Shown: positions 18,420 to 32,093, counted from the first letter of the stretch. The stretch is DNA of 64,000 nt from Leptospira kmetyi serovar Malaysia str. Bejo-Iso9 (GCF_000243735.2 NZ_AHMP02000003.1:1141001-1205000); one strand, 5' to 3'. The notes: generated by a model from the sequence alone, not told the origin. Numbers and translations are program-made.

Positions 18420-18927
18420 GAATTTTTCTCTGATGTGGATTGCGTTCGGCGGAAAAGAATTTGAAACGAAACGCGGCTCTTCGCCTAACCCGCGTTTGCG
18501 CCTTATCAAATTCGATAATGCGACATCGTGCGACTTGCATCCGACCGCCGTATATTATAAAAATACTATATGAAAACCTGTCATTTATTTTTTAGTCGAA
18601 GGGGAGAAGCTAATATGCTTCCGCGTTTGTGTGAGAATCGTATAAACACGGAATTTGCCCGAACGCATTTGAATCTTACGTACAAAACAATTCCGTTTCC
18701 AATTTCGAATTTCCCAAAAAAAGAGGATTGCCGCGTCTACGCGAAACCCTTGTAAAACAGGGTTTTGAAACAAATTCTTTGCCGACCCGGAACGGACCCG
18801 ATTTGTTTCCACTCCCGACCCTGGCACTAACAAAAAAAGAGTGCTAATTTTTCCAAAAAAAGGATTGAACTTTTTTAACATTTTGGCACTCTAAGATTCA
18901 GATTGCCAAAAGAGGTAAAATCAAACT
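18420..18927. other. Long regulatory intergenic region upstream of hsp20 pair
   Basis: About 500 bases with no convincing gene; short frames on both strands lack ribosome sites and protein-like composition. It contains an AT-rich TATATTATAAAAATACTATA stretch (18551-18570), a 7-bp stem AAACCCT..AGGGTTT (about 18745-18766), the CIRCE-like element at 18821-18847 and a further TTGGCACTC half-site at 18883-18891. The last 100 bases are probably the hsp20 promoter. Confidence 0.5.
18821..18847 (+). promoter_or_regulatory. CIRCE-like HrcA operator upstream of hsp20 genes
   Basis: The CIRCE consensus is TTAGCACTC-N9-GAGTGCTAA. Here CTGGCACTA (18821-18829, 6 of 9 matches) is followed by exactly nine bases and GAGTGCTAA (18839-18847, 9 of 9). 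It lies 80 bp before the first hsp20 ATG. A lone TTGGCACTC (8 of 9) follows at 18883-18891. HrcA control of these genes is inferred. Confidence 0.6.
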
Positions 18928-19344
18928 ATGAACGAATTTAGAATCTTTGAAGACTTTCATAAGCTCCAAAACCGATTCTCGAGCTTTTGGGACCCTTTTT
19001 CCGCAAACGGTGGAAGCGCTTATCCGACTCTGAATATTCACAAAGGAGCGGACGAGATTACGATCACCGCTTTGGTTCCCGGAATCGATCCGAATTCTTT
19101 GGAAATCACCGTGAGCGGAAATCAACTTCGACTCGAAGGGGACGCTCTGGCAAACAGACCGAAGGATTCTTACGATACGAATCGTGTGGAAAGATTTCAC
19201 GGAAAGTTTCGCAGAGCTCTGGAACTCCCTGCGGAAGTGGATTCGGAAAAGACCACCGCGGAATTTAAAAACGGAGTTTTGGTTCTTACACTCCCGATTC
19301 GGGAAAGCGTTAAACCGCGTAAGATCCAGATCAAAACCAACTAA
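18928..19344 (+). CDS. Small heat-shock protein, Hsp20 family (first of pair)
   Basis: 138-aa alpha-crystallin-type ATP-independent chaperone. Seen: the crystallin domain from [33 protein letters not shown] to the conserved [11 protein letters not shown], which carries the GVL signature, and a short IQIKTN tail with the I-x-I motif that contacts neighbouring subunits. The N-terminal arm is about 35 residues. AGAGG lies twelve bases before the ATG. It is followed 20 bp later by a second Hsp20 gene and preceded by a CIRCE-like site, so heat induction as a two-gene operon is likely. The pair sits close to the O-antigen locus, as I recall for L. interrogans hsp15/hsp20. Confidence 0.93.
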   Translation: MNEFRIFEDFHKLQNRFSSFWDPFSANGGSAYPTLNIHKGADEITITALVPGIDPNSLEITVSGNQLRLEGDALANRPKDSYDTNRVERFHGKFRRALELPAEVDSEKTTAEFKNGVLVLTLPIRESVKPRKIQIKTN

Positions 19345-19364
19345 TAACGATAAGGAGAATAAAA

Positions 19365-19763
19365 ATGACAAACGCAGTATTGAACAAAGAGAACCACACA
19401 ACCGTGGAGAATCAACCTTCTCACGAAGTAAAAAGAACGAGAATTCTTACTCCGAGAGTGGACGTTTATTCGGACGAAGAAAACATCTATCTCTACGCGG
19501 ATCTTCCCGGCGTGGAAGAAAAGGACGTTCAAGTTCAGATCGAAAAGGATCAACTCACCATCTCCGGTAAAACATCCGAGAAAGATATTTCCGGCGAGTT
19601 GAGATATTCCGAATACAGAACCGGCGAATACAAGAGATCGTTCACTCTGACCGAATCGGTTGAAGAGGAAAAAATCTCCGCGGTTTATAAGAATGGGGTT
19701 TTGAATCTGGTTCTTCCCAAAAGAAAACCTCACACGAAAAAGATAGAAGTTCGTTCCGAGTAA
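19365..19763 (+). CDS. Small heat-shock protein, Hsp20 family (second of pair)
   Basis: 132 aa with a perfect ribosome site (AAGGAG, seven bases from the ATG). The alpha-crystallin domain runs from about residue 30 ([32 protein letters not shown]) to [13 protein letters not shown], ending in KKIEVRSE, an I-x-V tail. It differs substantially from the first copy, so the pair probably forms mixed or specialised oligomers rather than being a recent duplication. It matches the size of the protein called Hsp15 in Leptospira. The operon ends at the strong terminator near 19901-19925. Confidence 0.93.
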   Translation: MTNAVLNKENHTTVENQPSHEVKRTRILTPRVDVYSDEENIYLYADLPGVEEKDVQVQIEKDQLTISGKTSEKDISGELRYSEYRTGEYKRSFTLTESVEEEKISAVYKNGVLNLVLPKRKPHTKKIEVRSE

Positions 19764-19900
19764 TCGTTCCATCCGCCGGAGCCGGATCTTTCTCCAAGGT
19801 CCGCCGGCGGAACCTTACTCTTTGAAGAACTTCGTTTCTTCTTTGCCGTTCGGAACGTGGCAGACGTTATACTACCTGAAGTCTAAAACCCACACTCGAA

Positions 19901-19925
19901 CCCCGGATCTCCGGGGATTTTTTTT
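19901..19925 (+). terminator. Rho-independent terminator of the hsp20 operon
   Basis: CCCCGGA-TC-TCCGGGG (19901-19916) forms a tight 7-bp GC stem and is followed by A and eight T. A 12-bp self-complementary TCCGCCGGCGGA also occurs just after the second hsp20 gene (about 19800-19812). Confidence 0.85.
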
Positions 19926-19971
19926 GAAATCAGGATTGCGTTCCATCCGCCGACCGGGTTCCCATTCACTT

Positions 19972-20340
19972 ATGAAAACCTTTTTCCTTCTTGTCTGTTC
20001 CAATTTTTTTATGACCTTCGCGTGGTATGGTCACTTGAAGTATTTTCACGGATGGAGTCTTCCACTTACGATTTTTTTAAGCTGGGGAATCGCCCTTTTC
20101 GAATACGTTCTTATGGTTCCCGCAAATCGGATCGGTTACGGAGAAGAAGGTTACAGCGCGTTTCAACTGAAGATTCTTCAGGAGATCATCACGATCAGCG
20201 TTTTCATTCTGTTCGCGTCCTTGGTCTTAAAGGAAAAAATAAAATGGAATCACGCCGTGAGTTTTCTTTTAATTTTAGCGGCGGTGGGATTTGCCTTTTA
20301 CGATAAGAGCGGCGTTAGTTCGACTTCATCGCATCCGTAA
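19972..20340 (+). CDS. DUF486 (DMT-like) small integral membrane protein
   Basis: 122 aa from the ATG at 19972; the open frame continues upstream through the hsp20 terminator, so the longer version is not credible. Four hydrophobic helices fill the chain (residues about 2-20, 27-46, 66-85, 92-112). FMTFAWYGHLK, WGIALFEYVLMVPANRIGY and FQLKILQEIITI are the conserved DUF486 segments. The family resembles a half-size drug/metabolite transporter of unknown substrate in the inner membrane. It has no clear ribosome site and is converged on by the SCO1 gene 198 bp away. Confidence 0.85.
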   Translation: MKTFFLLVCSNFFMTFAWYGHLKYFHGWSLPLTIFLSWGIALFEYVLMVPANRIGYGEEGYSAFQLKILQEIITISVFILFASLVLKEKIKWNHAVSFLLILAAVGFAFYDKSGVSSTSSHP

Positions 20341-20538
20341 ACTCGGAAATTATTTTTAAAACGTGGGAGTTCCAACATCGATTGGAAAACGAAACCGTTC
20401 CCGACGGTCTCAAAAGGCTCCAATCGATTCTTCCGACAAACGATATCGGATCGAAAACCGCTTGCAAAACGACCGCGCCTTACATCGACAAGGCGCACAA
20501 CCGGAATTAAACCGACGCAGAAGTGCGCGACAAACGAT

Positions 20539-21132
20539 CTATAAGAATTTTCGAATATCTTTTGCGAGCGTTTTACCGTCCGTTCCTCCGGGGAACGTCG
20601 CAAGAATTCTACTTTGATCGTCCAGGACATATAGAAATACGGTATGGTCCACGGTATAACCGCCTTCGAGTTGTGGAGCGCTGACTTTTTTGGAAACCGC
20701 GCCGAACGCGGATTGAAGAGAATCCAACTTCGCCTTCTCGCCCGTCAAAGCGATCAACCCCTGCCCGGCAAACTGCTTTACATATTTTGCAAGTAGTTCC
20801 GGAGAATCTCGCTCCGGGTCCACGCTGATAAACACAGGCGTCAAATCCTTGCCGTCGTTACCGAGTTCTCGAACCGTAGCGGACATATCGAGCAAGGCAC
20901 GAGAACACATATCGGGACAATGAGAAAATCCGAAATAGACGAGTTTGAGTTTTCCCGGGATTCTGCTGAGAGGGATTTCCAAGTTCTCCGTGTTTTTCAA
21001 GGTTGTGGAGGACCATTCTTCTACAAAGACCGGTTCTTGAACGGAGGATTTCGATCTCCATTCCTTCCAACCGAAAAAACCGAGCCCGATTCCGAGAAAC
21101 AAAACGCCGATAAAAAGAATTCTTTCCTTCAA
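20539..21132 (-). CDS. SCO1/SenC-family copper chaperone
   Basis: 197 aa with one N-terminal membrane helix (residues 4-22) and a thioredoxin-like periplasmic domain. The copper-binding FSHCPDMCSRAL supplies both cysteines, and the conserved histidine is in TVDHTVFLYVLDD. SCO proteins deliver Cu(I) or reduce thiols for copper-enzyme assembly. It begins with TTG (21130-21132); AGGAG six bases upstream makes this start strong. It is the last gene of the four-gene copper operon, 52 bp after the multicopper oxidase. No cytochrome oxidase gene is nearby, so it probably matures that oxidase. Confidence 0.9.
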   Translation of the reverse strand: MKERILFIGVLFLGIGLGFFGWKEWRSKSSVQEPVFVEEWSSTTLKNTENLEIPLSRIPGKLKLVYFGFSHCPDMCSRALLDMSATVRELGNDGKDLTPVFISVDPERDSPELLAKYVKQFAGQGLIALTGEKAKLDSLQSAFGAVSKKVSAPQLEGGYTVDHTVFLYVLDDQSRILATFPGGTDGKTLAKDIRKFL

Positions 21133-21184
21133 AACAATCTCCTAACGATTCTGAACGAATCGAAACACGTTAGACGTCACTGGA

Positions 21185-22201
<1,017 letters not shown>

Positions 22202-22206
22202 TTTTT

Positions 22207-22521
<315 letters not shown>

Positions 22522-22561
22522 ATTGTTACTCCTATGATAATTTCTGAATATTCTAAACTTA

Positions 22562-24583
22562 TTAACTGATTGTCTTGGTTCCGACGCCGTTCATCAAAGA
22601 GATTCCGGTGTAGGCCAATAACAGGAAGAATGCGATCAAACCTCCCCAAACCAAGGTTCTTTTAAACCAATTCGGGTAAGTGCTTTTTCCTCCGAGAAGA
22701 TAAATCGCGGGACTCAGGATCGGAACCAAAGTGATCGCCAAGATCCAGGAAAGTTTTTGATTCTGTTCCAAGTCCGTTCTGTCTTTCAGATCGAACAAGG
22801 ACATGGAAGTCCAGCAGATATAAATCGCGAAAGGAAGTAGGAATCCCAACCAGTGATAGAAGAACGGGAAAAGACTTCTCGGTTTTACGAGAGTGATCGC
22901 ACCCGTGGTCGGCGCCGGTTTTCTCGGAACCGATTTCAAAACTTCTTCTGTTTCTTTCGGAAGAGAGATTTTGTTCAGGTCGAGGTTGAAGTCTTCGAAC
23001 GCGGTCAACGCGGGTCTCACGGGTGCGTTGCTTCCGTTCGGCATATTCAACTGAGGACCTGGAATCGGTTGTTCCTTATAATTACCGGAAGGAAATCTTC
23101 CGCCCGAAGCCTGAACCATCAAACCCAAGGCGCCGAGCATCATAGAAAGATCCCCGCCCATCGGAAGCCTGATAAAGGAATTACAGCCGTTCCATTTTTC
23201 CAAGAAGGCCGGAAGTTCGGTTCTGTATTCGTTACCGGAAAAACAATTTCCCGTGCTCATCGGACCGACGAGAGCGATATCCGCTCTGCCCGAGTTATAG
23301 ACGACGTTGTCCTGAACCACGTTGTTATGCGAAATCCAAAACTTCTCATCCAAGTTGGGGAGAATTACGATTCCGTTGTTTTCGTGATCGACCACGACGT
23401 TCTTGCGAATGATGTTCGAAAGACCGCCCGCGATGAGAATTCCGTTTCCGAAAGAAGGATATTCCAAGGCCGCGATCGGAGCCTTCGGGTTATTGTTGTT
23501 GTAGACTAAGTTCCCGATGATCGTGGTTTCTCTTTCGGGAGGAAGAAGTTCCCGATCCAGAGTGTTCGGAGCAAGACCGACGATATTGTTTTTCCAAACG
23601 GAACTGATGAGATACAATTCTCCGCCTGAGTTCGTTCCGGAATAACCGAGTGCGTTGTGTTCCGAAACCACGTCGTAAAGAATCGCCTTACAAGGATAAC
23701 ATTGACCGATGTAAATTCCCGAGTCGGGCGAACCGGAAGCGTACGTATGTTCGATCACACCGTTCATGGAATCGAACGCGTAAACTCCGTAATCCCCGTT
23801 GTTGTGTGCGGTAAGATAAGAACCTCGAAAGCCCTTCACGCCGGTCCAATAAAAACCGTTCAACGTCGCGTTTCTCGCGGTCATGTTTTCGATCACAACC
23901 CCGTCCGCCGCGACAACCATGATACCGTTTCCTCTTTGAAACTGACCGTCGATGATCACCTTGTTCCGATCCACACCGCGAATCGTGATCGAAGGAGTCG
24001 TAACGGTGACTTCTTCCAAGTAAACGCCTTCGCTGATAAGAATCAAATCACCCGGATTCGCGGCGTCCACCGCGTTCTGAATCGTGGGATATTGGGAAGG
24101 AACCTTGCGTGTGGTTCCCGAAAATTGCGAAACATTCTTCCAGGATTTTCCCGCTTTTGCGGCCGGATTGTAAGGAACGTTTCCTACGACAACGTCCCCC
24201 ACCATTCCGCTTTTGCCGTCGGGCGTCGCGTGAAAGGAACAGAAGTAAGGGAAAACGCCTTCTTTCGGAAAAGTCACCTTGGTTTTAGAACCGCGGGGCA
24301 TAACGATATTCCCGAAAGACTTTTCGGTGGACCAATTCTTGTCCACGGCGACCGCGTTATGCGGATTGTTCCCCGAATTGACGAATTCGACGATTCCACC
24401 GACGGGAATTTTCTGCATAGGAGGAGAGAAAGAATTATCGATCATCAAGACGTGAGCGAAACCTTCGATCTCGTCCTTCTTTTCCCCGGAGCAGGCGGAA
24501 ACGAGAACCCCTAACGTAACTCCGACCAGTAAAAGAGCGAATAGATAGGGAACTTTTTTGATTTCGAAACCTGGTTTTTTCAT
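22562..24583 (-). CDS. Lipoprotein with cupredoxin, parallel beta-helix and C-terminal membrane module
   Basis: 673 aa. The leader ends in a lipobox (LVSAC, Cys31). Residues about 42-134 are a cupredoxin with type-1 ligands H75, C115, H118 and M127 (NNPHNAV, FPYFCSFHATPDGKSGM). Residues about 158-465 are a right-handed parallel beta-helix of the NosD/CASH type, with YPTIQNAVDAANPGDLILI and repeated GI.I turns, and a CYPC pair. After a proline-rich linker, residues about 575-668 form three membrane helices. Each part is recognisable; the combination is unfamiliar to me. It is the first gene of an operon with a multicopper oxidase and SCO1, so it is probably an electron- or copper-handling partner in the periplasm. 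Confidence 0.82.
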   Translation of the reverse strand: MKKPGFEIKKVPYLFALLLVGVTLGVLVSACSGEKKDEIEGFAHVLMIDNSFSPPMQKIPVGGIVEFVNSGNNPHNAVAVDKNWSTEKSFGNIVMPRGSKTKVTFPKEGVFPYFCSFHATPDGKSGMVGDVVVGNVPYNPAAKAGKSWKNVSQFSGTTRKVPSQYPTIQNAVDAANPGDLILISEGVYLEEVTVTTPSITIRGVDRNKVIIDGQFQRGNGIMVVAADGVVIENMTARNATLNGFYWTGVKGFRGSYLTAHNNGDYGVYAFDSMNGVIEHTYASGSPDSGIYIGQCYPCKAILYDVVSEHNALGYSGTNSGGELYLISSVWKNNIVGLAPNTLDRELLPPERETTIIGNLVYNNNNPKAPIAALEYPSFGNGILIAGGLSNIIRKNVVVDHENNGIVILPNLDEKFWISHNNVVQDNVVYNSGRADIALVGPMSTGNCFSGNEYRTELPAFLEKWNGCNSFIRLPMGGDLSMMLGALGLMVQASGGRFPSGNYKEQPIPGPQLNMPNGSNAPVRPALTAFEDFNLDLNKISLPKETEEVLKSVPRKPAPTTGAITLVKPRSLFPFFYHWLGFLLPFAIYICWTSMSLFDLKDRTDLEQNQKLSWILAITLVPILSPAIYLLGGKSTYPNWFKRTLVWGGLIAFFLLLAYTGISLMNGVGTKTIS

Positions 24584-24651
24584 TTTTGATTGAACCCCCG
24601 GGTTTTCCGGAATTTTATTGTATACTTAATCTGAGGTTGGATGGGAAATGG

Positions 24652-24758
24652 AATGCTCATTTGTGTTCAGATTCAAAAAGGTTGCAAGGTAAAAACAATC
24701 CTTATCGATCTATAAATGGCTCCATATCTCTCTATTCAGAATAATGAGCATTTGCTCA
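24652..24758. promoter_or_regulatory. Operator-like palindromes between copper operon and sensor kinase
   Basis: TGAGCA-TT-TGCTCA (24745-24758) is a perfect 14-bp palindrome. AATGCTCATT at 24652-24661 is the inverted copy of AATGAGCATT at 24743-24752. The two sites lie about 90 bp apart in the 294-bp divergent intergenic region, 70 and 120 bp from the starts on either side. The regulator is unknown. Confidence 0.5.
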
Positions 24759-24877
24759 CATATTTAAAAAAACTCAAGACAAAAATTCAATGAGAGAGAT
24801 TTTTCCAGAATCGAATTCGAACGTTCGTTATCTTTCAAAGAAAGAGAATCGATTGTTCAGGGATTGACGGAACGCCG

Positions 24878-26161
24878 ATGGCCCTTTTTTCCCAAATCAA
24901 AGATCTTTTCAAAGTCCCTTCGCCGAATTCTACACATCCGAACGCCTGGAAACGAAATATCATCCAGGTTCTTTTGATCCTCGCCGCTTGTTTCGGTTTC
25001 GTCATTTATATCCCGAGCGTTTATTTGGCTTGGACACAAGGTCTCGGAGAAGTCGTCATCGTCGACACGCTCGCCCTTCTCCTCATTTGGTTTTTGCTTT
25101 TACTTCCAAGTCGTTATTACAAATCCAAATCCTATTTTTTACTGGCGCTCGTCTTCATCATGGGTTGTCTTCTTTATACGAAGATCGGACTCGGGGGCGC
25201 GGGAATTCTTTGGTTCTTTTTGATCCCCGTCTTCTGCGGAATTTTTCTAAGTCCAACGCTCGCTCTTTGGGGTTGGGTGATCGCTTCGGTCTGCGTGTTT
25301 GGCGGAGTATTGCTCGTAAACTATAAGATCTGGATCGGAAACGAGACGGGATTTCAGATTTTGGTCGTAGGCGCGAACTTCACCTTCCTTTGCGGAATTC
25401 TCACCTTTTCGGTGATCTCGATCTTAAGAGGACTTGCGGAAGGAATCCGAAAACAAAAACAACTCATTCTTCTGCAAAGAAAAACGAACCGCGAACTCCA
25501 AACCGAGGTTTCGATCCGCAGAGCGACCGAAACAAAACTGACCGAATCGTTAAACGACAAGGAAACCCTTTTTCGGGAAATTCAACACAGGGTTAAAAAC
25601 AATATTCAACTCATCCTTGCGATGATGACCCTCGAACAGGAAAAGACGAAATCCGAACCCGCAAAACGAGCGATCTCATCGGCGATGAACCGGATTCAAT
25701 CCATGGCGATGGTTCAGGATTATCTGTTTCATAAGAATTCTTACAAGGTAATTCACGCAAAGGATTATCTCAATTCTCTCGTAAATCATCTGTTCGTTTC
25801 CTACGGTCCGAGCGACGGAAGAATACAATCGGATTGTAATATAGAAGAAATTTTTCTTCCGATGGAAAAGGCGATCCCCTGCGGTTTGATCGTAAACGAA
25901 CTTCTTTCCAATTCCTTCAAACACGCGTTTCCGGAAAACCGAAAGGGAAAAATCACTACCTTCTTTCAAAAATCGGCTTCCGGTTATTTGATCTTGGAAG
26001 TGGGAGACGACGGAATCGGCCAAGGATCTCCGGACAAGGACCCCGAAGAAGGAAGCTCCCTCGGACTCAGTCTTATCGAAGCTCTTTGTATGCAGTTAAG
26101 GGGAGAATTGGAAGTGGAAAAAGAAAACGGGTTTCGGGTGAGAATCCGCTTTTTTCCTTAA
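24878..26161 (+). CDS. Membrane sensor histidine kinase (HisKA_2 / HWE-like)
   Basis: 427 aa. Six hydrophobic segments occupy residues about 25-190, a short coiled coil follows (KQLILLQRKTNRELQTEVSIRRATETKL), and then a transmitter of the HisKA_2 type with REIQHRVKNNIQLILAMM (phospho-His in HRVKNN). The ATPase domain has N box VNELLSNSFKHAF, DDGIGQGSP and SLGLSLIEAL. No periplasmic domain is evident, so the input is probably within the membrane. No response regulator is encoded next to it. It diverges from the copper operon, which suggests but does not show a link. The start ATG is at 24878. Confidence 0.88.
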   Translation: MALFSQIKDLFKVPSPNSTHPNAWKRNIIQVLLILAACFGFVIYIPSVYLAWTQGLGEVVIVDTLALLLIWFLLLLPSRYYKSKSYFLLALVFIMGCLLYTKIGLGGAGILWFFLIPVFCGIFLSPTLALWGWVIASVCVFGGVLLVNYKIWIGNETGFQILVVGANFTFLCGILTFSVISILRGLAEGIRKQKQLILLQRKTNRELQTEVSIRRATETKLTESLNDKETLFREIQHRVKNNIQLILAMMTLEQEKTKSEPAKRAISSAMNRIQSMAMVQDYLFHKNSYKVIHAKDYLNSLVNHLFVSYGPSDGRIQSDCNIEEIFLPMEKAIPCGLIVNELLSNSFKHAFPENRKGKITTFFQKSASGYLILEVGDDGIGQGSPDKDPEEGSSLGLSLIEALCMQLRGELEVEKENGFRVRIRFFP

Positions 26162-26230
26162 TAGAAACATTCCATTTTTGGAATATTCAAAATTTAAGTT
26201 TTTGTTTCCGCCTTTGATCTCGGGCGTTTT

Positions 26231-26503
26231 TTATTCGGGAAAGGATTCGAAACAAAGGGTTCTTTCCTTCATAAAAGAATGAAACTGTTTATGCCCGGCG
26301 CATTCCTCTTCGGAACTTACGAAATAATCGTAACCGCCCCCGGCCATTTTAATTCGACAACAACCTTGCACCGGCGGCTTGGACGAGGTTTCCAAACCTC
26401 TTTCCGATTCCTTTTTTTCCGTTTCCTTAGCGAAAAGAGTTCCGCACAGGATCAAAATCAGTAAAACTCCGAGACAATTTTTGAGTTCGAATCTTCTCTT
26501 CAT
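26231..26503 (-). CDS. Small secreted cysteine-containing protein
   Basis: 90 aa with GAAGG ten bases before the ATG and a clear signal peptide (LKNCLGVLLILILCGTLFA). The mature part of about 65 residues has four cysteines (QGCCRIK, EEECAGH, TLCFES), probably forming disulfides in the periplasm or outside the cell. I do not recognise a family. It is convergent with the kinase gene (69-bp gap) and divergent from the gene at 26650. Its size and cysteine pattern suggest a structural or binding role only. Confidence 0.7.
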   Translation of the reverse strand: MKRRFELKNCLGVLLILILCGTLFAKETEKKESERGLETSSKPPVQGCCRIKMAGGGYDYFVSSEEECAGHKQFHSFMKERTLCFESFPE

Positions 26504-26649
26504 CGTTTACAAACCTTCACAAATCTATGTTCACGATATCGGCCCATTTTACGCAAATAAAATCGAGCTTCTTCGATAAATTAAATTGCAATTATAATTT
26601 CTTTACTAATACTGAAAGATTAGTTTTGATTTACAGGAACTTTATTCTT

Positions 26650-27657
<1,008 letters not shown>

Positions 27658-27686
27658 TTTAGAAAAATAGAATATAGTGAAAATAA

Positions 27687-27730
27687 AAAACCGGTCGATC
27701 GCGCGCGAATCAGACCGGTTTTCTTTTTTT
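27687..27730. terminator. Bidirectional intrinsic terminator
   Basis: AAAACCGGTC (27687-27696) pairs with GACCGGTTTT (27713-27722) over a 16-base loop. On the plus strand CTTTTTTT follows; on the minus strand TTTTTTATTTT follows. It separates the convergent gene ending at 27657 from cysK ending at 27823. Confidence 0.85.
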
Positions 27731-27822
27731 GTTCAGGCTCTTGAACTCGAACTCCGAGCCTCGAACTCGAAACGGTTTTTGCCGATTCGAATTTCAAACG
27801 CTCTTACTCGAAATTCTTCCTC

Positions 27823-28800
27823 TTATTCCGGAACTTTGAATCCCTTGGAAGCCAACCATTCCTTGTTGAAAATTCTGGATTGATAACGAGCGCCCGAATC
27901 GCATAACACGGTTACGATGGTATGACCCGGACCGAGTTGTTTCGCGAGTTGAACCGCGGCGGCCACGTTGATTCCGGTGGAACCTCCGAGAAACAATCCG
28001 TCCTTGGAAAGAAGTTGATAAACGACTTTCAGACATTCCTCGTCTCCGATTCGGATCGCGTCGTCCATCGGAGCGTCTTTCATGTTTTCCGTGATTCTTC
28101 CGTTGCCGATTCCTTCGGTGAAAGAACTTCCCTCCGCGAGAACCTCTCCCTTCTTTACGAAATTATAAATTCCCGAACCGAACGGATCCGCGACCACGGT
28201 TTTGATCTTGGGATTTTTTTCCTTTAAGAATAACGAAACTCCTGCATAAGTTCCGCCCGTTCCGAGCGAAGTGATCCAAGCGTCGACTTTGCCGTCGGTT
28301 TGTTCCCAGATTTCTGGGCCCGTCGATTTGTAATGCGCTTCCCGGTTCGCGAGGTTGTCGAATTGATTGGCCCATACTGCGTTGCCCAATTCTTCCGCGA
28401 TTCTTCCCGAAACCTTTACGTAGTTGTTCGGATCCTTGTAAGGAACCGCGGGAACCGTTCTTACTTCCGCGCCGAGCGTACGAAGCAGATCGATTTTTTC
28501 CTGAGACTGTGTGTCCGGAATGATGATGAGAGTTTTATATCCCTTCGAGTTGCAGATATGCGTAAGACCGATTCCCGTGTTACCGGCCGTCCCTTCGACG
28601 ACGGTTCCACCGGGTTTTAGAAGTCCCTTTTTCTCCGCGTCTTCCACGATAAAAAGCGCGGCCCTATCTTTTACGGAACCGCCGGGGTTTAAGAACTCCG
28701 CCTTTCCGTAGATATTACAACCGGTTTCTTCGCTGAAACTGCGAAGCAGAATGAGCGGCGTGTTACCGACCGCGCTCGAAAAATCTTTTTTAACGTTCAT
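27823..28800 (-). CDS. cysK: Cysteine synthase A (O-acetylserine sulfhydrylase)
   Basis: 325-aa PLP enzyme that makes cysteine from O-acetylserine and sulfide in the cytoplasm. Seen: NPGGSVKDRAAL with the PLP lysine, the substrate loop EGTAGNTGIGL, the phosphate-binding GTGGTYAG, and GGSTGINVAAAVQLA near the C-terminus. The length is normal for CysK and there is no extra CBS domain, which separates it from cystathionine beta-synthase. The ATG at 28798-28800 has a weak ribosome site. The gene is monocistronic: a terminator stands on each side, and a perfect hairpin lies in its 5' region. Confidence 0.92.
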   Translation of the reverse strand: MNVKKDFSSAVGNTPLILLRSFSEETGCNIYGKAEFLNPGGSVKDRAALFIVEDAEKKGLLKPGGTVVEGTAGNTGIGLTHICNSKGYKTLIIIPDTQSQEKIDLLRTLGAEVRTVPAVPYKDPNNYVKVSGRIAEELGNAVWANQFDNLANREAHYKSTGPEIWEQTDGKVDAWITSLGTGGTYAGVSLFLKEKNPKIKTVVADPFGSGIYNFVKKGEVLAEGSSFTEGIGNGRITENMKDAPMDDAIRIGDEECLKVVYQLLSKDGLFLGGSTGINVAAAVQLAKQLGPGHTIVTVLCDSGARYQSRIFNKEWLASKGFKVPE

Positions 28801-28846
28801 AGCGCCATCTTTTTTGCGTAGAATGCTCTAATCTCTGATATGCCCT

Positions 28847-28871
28847 GAAACGCTTTCGTAAAAAGCGTTTC
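28847..28871. repeat. Perfect 10-bp-arm hairpin in the cysK 5' region
   Basis: GAAACGCTTT (28847-28856) and AAAGCGTTTC (28862-28871) are perfectly complementary around CGTAA. It lies about 47-71 bp upstream of the cysK ATG, with no T run on the minus strand, so it is more likely an operator or leader hairpin than a terminator. Confidence 0.5.
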
Positions 28872-28888
28872 ACTTGATTTGTATTTAA

Positions 28889-28923
28889 AAAAAATACTCC
28901 GCGAAAAACGCGGAGTATTTTTT
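28889..28923. terminator. Intrinsic terminator after the aldolase gene
   Basis: AAAAAATACTCCGCG and CGCGGAGTATTTTTT form a 15-bp stem around AAAAA. On the minus strand the stem is followed by a run of eight T in total. It lies 109 bp beyond the aldolase stop and stops read-through toward cysK. The symmetric A/T tracts make it potentially bidirectional. Confidence 0.85.
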
Positions 28924-29031
28924 CCTTCTTTCGAGCCGATCGAAACGGGTTCGAAAGAATATTTCTATATTTGAATGTTCTAATTTCGCTTTAACGTAAA
29001 ATCGAACACGTTTCCTCGGACGCGATAACGC

Positions 29032-30087
<1,056 letters not shown>

Positions 30088-30092
30088 TCCTT

Positions 30093-30135
<43 letters not shown>

Positions 30136-30243
30136 ACACCTGGTTTTTCCATCGATTTTCATTCGCAAAATGCGAACGAAAACGGTTAAATTGAGTCCCT
30201 CATCGACTCGTTTTTGGATGCAAGGGAGAATCTAAATTCTCCC

Positions 30244-31716
<1,473 letters not shown>

Positions 31717-32093
31717 TCTGAATTGCTCGACCTTGGCGAAAAAAATGTAAAAGTATACGTGAATTGAAAACCATTTTTCGATTTCAATGTAAGAATTCTA
31801 ACCCGAAACGCCCGAATTCGAAAGATATTACGCGCGGACGTTGAAAAATCATTGAATCGAAATCGACGCGCCTTATTCTTTTGGCCGAGTCCGTTTTCAA
31901 AGAATTCCCGATGCGGGCTTCCAAAACGCGGGACGCCCGAACTTCTTGATTGGACGGAATTTTCCGTTTCGACCGGCGTATGAAAATTACAAATTTCCTG
32001 GACATTCTTTGAACATGGGATACATTGCAAATCATATCTCTTGAGAGGTAATTTCCTCATTCTTACCAAAATCAAAACCGAACGGAGACGGTG
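31717..32093. other. Intergenic region between divergent kinase and CBS genes
   Basis: About 377 bases with no supported gene; short frames on the minus strand lack ribosome sites and biased composition. It must hold the two divergent promoters. I find no clear palindrome or consensus promoter pair that I would defend. Confidence 0.4.

Noticed and set aside
18570..18755. 61-codon frame on the plus strand in the same region
   Set aside because: No ribosome site and no family or signal; it ends without a natural operon neighbour.
18585..18881. 98-codon frame on the minus strand upstream of hsp20
   Set aside because: No ribosome site, a composition unlike neighbouring genes, and it overlaps the CIRCE-like element and the hsp20 promoter area.
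18865..18897. Sigma-70 promoter for hsp20 (TTGAAC with TAAGAT)
   Set aside because: The spacing would be 21 bases, and the alternative 17-base position has no -10 likeness, so I do not call it.
18883..18910. Sigma-54 promoter (TGGCAC..TTGC)
   Set aside because: TGGCAC and TTGCC are present but are spaced far more than the required five bases.
22562..24583. NosD maturation factor of nitrous oxide reductase
   Set aside because: Only the beta-helix resembles NosD; no nosZ, nosF or nosY gene is present and the cupredoxin and membrane parts do not belong to NosD.
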